From Strigamia acuminata (lineage: Eukaryota > Arthropoda > Chilopoda > Geophilomorpha > Linotaeniidae): a stretch of DNA of 64,000 nt. The stretch lies in assembly GCA_949358305.1 (NCBI GenBank), contig OX442315.1, positions 20,238,427-20,302,426 of the forward strand, in the 5' to 3' direction. A program made the position numbers and the translations under genes. Of the stretch, positions 60,953 to 64,000 are shown piece after piece (positions within the stretch are counted from its first letter, which is position 1; each line of letters begins with the position of its first letter). The notes below the pieces were generated by a model. The model was not told the origin of the DNA and ran no database searches. It saw only the letters and a program-made list of their open reading frames with translations.

Positions 60953-61850
60953 CGTATAACAACATTTGGATGAAATTTGGTTACTTCCAACGATCAAAAA
61001 CGAGCCAACCATAAAAACCAAGTCTATTTTATGTCGGTTATTATGCTGGATGTTTATTAAAGAATTGTCATTTCGTCAATTTTAAAATTTTTTTAAAAAA
61101 AGTGAAATTTCAATGAAAAAAATTAAAGTTTACTGAAAAAAATAAAAATTCAATGAAAAAAGAAAAATTTCAATGGAAAAAAGTGAAGTTTTTTTTGTCC
61201 ACGACTGTACCTCATTAGTATGAAAATAAGGAGGGTAAAAGTGACGGTAGGGGTCAAGAACTCTCTTGGCCATCCAAGGTAGTGTGTTGTTGATCAACAA
61301 CGCCACTGATGAAGCACAGCCTTGAAGTTGGCTTTACTGCTCAGCGCATCCAAGATGGCGACTGACATGAAACTAAATGTACGGTAGATGTGCCAAAAAA
61401 AGAACTTTTGGCCGTGAGTGGTTCAACCCACTTGCATGCCTAAGACAAATCAACTAAACAAGTTATAACGAGAACTGAGTTTAATGTAATTAAAACACCT
61501 TACGGTATTTTATACCGTCACAATATAATAAAGTGTTAAATAATAATGATCAATTTATTAATTCCTAAACTCAGTTAATTGTGAGGAGTTTGTCTGTCTG
61601 ATCTGTATCTCCTCATAATTAATATAATGGCAAGTTTTTTATTTTTTTTATTTTTGTGTCACAGGCTTTTTATTAACTCAATTAAAATGTATTTCCTCTG
61701 ACCATGTTTTTCTTAACCTTTACCATTAATAAATGTCTTCAGTTATCACAGCACAAAATACATACTGATACGCCTTTGCAGAAAAGATTACACATAATTT
61801 AGAAAGTTTAAGTGTTTAAATGCTTCCAGGAAATAGCTAATTGAATCGTT
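60953..61850. other. spacer between the paired secreted genes
   Basis: No gene. It contains decayed sequence resembling exon 3 of the downstream paralogue (60953-61020), a degenerate tandem repeat of GAAATTTCAATGAAAAAA type (61098-61190), a perfect 16-base palindrome GTTGTTGATCAACAAC (61286-61301), and the duplicated promoter block from about 61738. Confidence 0.55.
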
Positions 61851-61857
61851 TATAAAA
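61851..61857 (+). promoter_or_regulatory. TATA box of secreted repeat gene 2
   Basis: TATAAAA 44 bases before the start codon, in a block duplicated from gene 1. It makes the in-frame ATG at 61862 an unlikely start, since that lies before the expected transcription start. Confidence 0.65.
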
Positions 61858-61900
61858 GCACTTGGAAATAAATAGCGAACTTATTAATCCATTTGAAAGC

Positions 61901-63023
61901 ATGAATAAGAACACATTAGTCCTTCTTCTGCTTGTTGTGTGCGTACTCGCAAGCGACGCAGCAAGAAGAACAGGATCCTCCCCTAAGGGAAGTGGAGGAT
62001 CGCAAAGAACGGGTAGTAATAGTAACCATCGAAGACCCGCGACTCGAGCTCCGCAAAGATATACGCAACGACCAGCGACTAGGGCCCCGCAAAGATATAC
62101 GCAACGACCAGCGACTAGGGCCCCGCAAATCACGACCCGTACACACGTCAATCCTCCGCCGCGTACCACATTACGTCCTTCTGCTTACCACACTACATTA
62201 CAACCGAGACCAAGTTATACCACATTAAGGCCAATTTCTTATACTACATTACGGCCTGTATCTGTAACCCGTATAAACAGTAATTCGCCAAGTTATCCAT
62301 CAGGGAATACTCTTCAACCGATTATATATCCAGGAGGTGTTCACCAGGCGCCAGGTGGGCCTTACCAAGGTCACCCAAATGTTCAACCAATTCCAGCTGG
62401 GCCATACCAAGGTCGCCCAAACGTTCAACCAGTTCCAAGTGGGCCATATGTTGGTCAACAAGGTCCCCAAATTGTTCCTGTATTCATACCAACAGGACAC
62501 CATGGAAAACAACCCAAAGGTATGATATCCCTTAACGTAGAAAAATTTTTATGTTTACTAATAATAAATTATGTTAAATTTTAATTTTTTTTGTAATTTA
62601 TAGGGCCCAAAATAGAAATTAAGGTAAGGAATATGAATAATAATATTAATAAATCTTGCACTTGAAATTGCTCAACTTATTAGTTTTTTGTTTACCGTTC
62701 GTTACCTTAAGCTTGGCGGAGGCATAGGATACGGCGGATACGGAGGATACGGCGGATACGGCGGATACGGCGGATATGGCGGCACTCATCACGTTATTCA
62801 TCATCATGATACCCACCATCATGGCAATCGACACCCCGACGACAGGGGGCCTCCAACTTCATCAGTTCCTACAACAACTGTTGACATTTCACATTTAAAT
62901 GAAACTTGGTTACTTCCAACGGCCAAAAGCGAACCAACTTCGAATAACGAATCGGAACCAGTTGTTGATGTCAGTTATTGGGCTCAGAATTGGTACAAAA
63001 CCAAACCAACAAAGACCCAGTAG
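61901..63023 (+). CDS. secreted Arg/Pro/Thr-repeat protein 2 with GYG and His-rich C-terminus
   Basis: Predicted secreted protein of 316 residues, exons 61901-62519, 62604-62623 and 62712-63023. Signal peptide TLVLLLLVVCVLASDAA. It then has three near-identical 12-residue repeats (RPATRAPQRYTQ, 62035-62130), TTLRP-type repeats, PSYPSGNT shared with gene 1, and three 14-residue repeats of GPYQGRPNVQPVPS type (62356-62480). Exon 3 adds six GGY units coded by a 9-base minisatellite (62721-62778), a His-rich segment (VIHHHDTHHHG) and an acidic WAQNWY tail. Repeats and composition recall cuticle, silk or adhesive matrix proteins; His clusters could bind metal. Orphan outside this pair as far as I can see. 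Confidence 0.65.
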
Positions 63024-64000
63024 TTGACTATGTTTGCTTATCTTGTCATTTCATCAATTGGCAAGTTACAACGATATAAGTATAAAATAAAATCTGTCAA
63101 TAAATTTCCTTTTCAAATTTGAATTTATCATTTCGTATAAAAACAAACACCATGATTGTTAAAAAAAATTACCGGTATATAAGAAACCAAGATCATTATT
63201 TTCTAGGCCAAAGCAATTTCATAAGATGCAAACTAACGAGCTTCCCTGCCCTGCTTGCACATGAGATTATTTGGTCGACAGCAGATTGGATCGTCAACTT
63301 GACCGACAATCAATTAGGCTAAAGGTTCTCGAGATCTTCAAGAGATGAAGAGAAAAACTTATAAACCTCAATTTATAACCTCAGTCCTGAGAAACCGTCA
63401 TTTAAAGACACAAAAAACTACAAACTTCATATTTTAAGTGAAATTTATTTTTGTAAAATAACTGTGGAATGCAAAATAAAACCAAGCCACGGTCTGTATA
63501 CCACATGAAACAGTACAAAAAAAAATAATAAAAAAATAAAAACTACAACAAAAATATAAAATCATAAATTATGCATAACTTAATAATTTGTAAAATCCAT
63601 TGACCTATTTATTCACTTCTACCACATCATCACAAACATTAATAACTAAATTTTTGTTCTTCCCGAGCCGAGACAAACAGAAAATAAAACCTTTAAATCT
63701 GAATCAACTGCAAAGTAACAAAAATCAACATTAAATTTGATTCCTGGTCTAATGAATGGCTCTAGAGGCACGAAGACAATCTACAACTAAATTACGTAGA
63801 AAATATCACACCGTAAAAAACGACCCTGTTGAAAATTTAAAGAAAATGCAAAAATCGCAAAAGCAAATTTTTAAATTTTTTTTATATATCGTTTTTGTAT
63901 TTTTTTTTACAAACACATTTGATTACACAAAAAAAGAACAAAAAAAAAACCAGTACAGTACATATATTTACAGATGGCTTTAATATGGACGGTCTCCACT
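63024..64000. other. terminal region, no gene assigned
   Basis: 3' end of secreted repeat gene 2 (AATAAA near 63086 and 63100) and then AT-rich DNA. A 75-codon frame at 63756-63983 starts plausibly but degenerates into Phe/Lys low complexity and is not accepted. The last bases may be the 3' UTR of a gene beyond the window. Confidence 0.4.

Noticed and set aside
63756-63983. 75-codon frame near the right edge
   Set aside because: A plausible first 30 residues, then Phe/Lys low complexity; no promoter, homology or splice support.
1-64000. A novel multi-gene system (defence, biosynthetic or toxin cluster)
   Set aside because: The genes are unrelated housekeeping or developmental loci and lineage-specific secreted proteins; neighbour functions do not cohere.

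Overview
The window is nuclear DNA of a small-genome arthropod. The genes are split by many short introns (about 50-90 bp, AT-rich), they sit head-to-tail or convergent a few hundred bases apart, and they are recognisable animal orthologues. The zfh-1 gene has the protostome layout of nine zinc fingers plus a homeodomain. A branchiopod crustacean such as Daphnia fits best, but the taxon is an inference from intron size, gene density and repeat style. No operons, CRISPR arrays or prokaryotic features are present.

Region 1 (1-25 kb) is almost wholly the zfh-1/ZEB repressor gene, plus strand. It consists of the end of an upstream exon, a single ~15 kb intron rich in E-box-like CAGGTG sites, the zinc finger and homeodomain exons (15.2-19.8 kb), and a long AT-rich 3' region with two seed matches for miR-8/miR-200.

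Region 2 (25.5-54 kb) is a dense housekeeping block. In order it holds POFUT2 (+), CHMP5 (+), a GT49 (LARGE/B4GAT1-like) glycosyltransferase (-) that appears to contain a U12-type AT-AG intron, a scrambled fragment of NDOR1, intact NDOR1 (+), a GGACT-like cyclotransferase (+), CDV3 (-) divergent from DNA topoisomerase II (+), pyruvate dehydrogenase kinase (+), and a FASTK-family mitochondrial RNA protein (+). I rebuilt these genes exon by exon; every junction keeps frame. Three introns in the window use GC donors. The TOP2 C-terminal tail carries a tandem exon duplication.

Region 3 (54-64 kb) is accessory and probably lineage-specific. It contains a secreted thyroglobulin type-1 protein, a tiny secreted basic protein, a ~1.07 kb terminal-inverted-repeat element, several long hairpins (one with perfect 58-bp arms), and a tandem pair of secreted Arg/Pro/Tyr-repeat protein genes with duplicated TATA promoters. 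The first copy of the pair has a shrunken last exon, a GC donor and a MITE in its first intron.

Functionally the genes do not form one pathway. POFUT2, the GT49 enzyme and the secreted proteins belong to the secretory route; CHMP5 to ESCRT-III; NDOR1 to cytosolic Fe-S assembly; PDK and the FASTK protein to mitochondria; TOP2 and zfh-1 to the nucleus. I see no convincing novel multi-gene system. The most original signals are the U12-type intron, the TOP2 exon duplication, the miR-8 sites, the hairpin elements and the duplicated secreted-protein pair.
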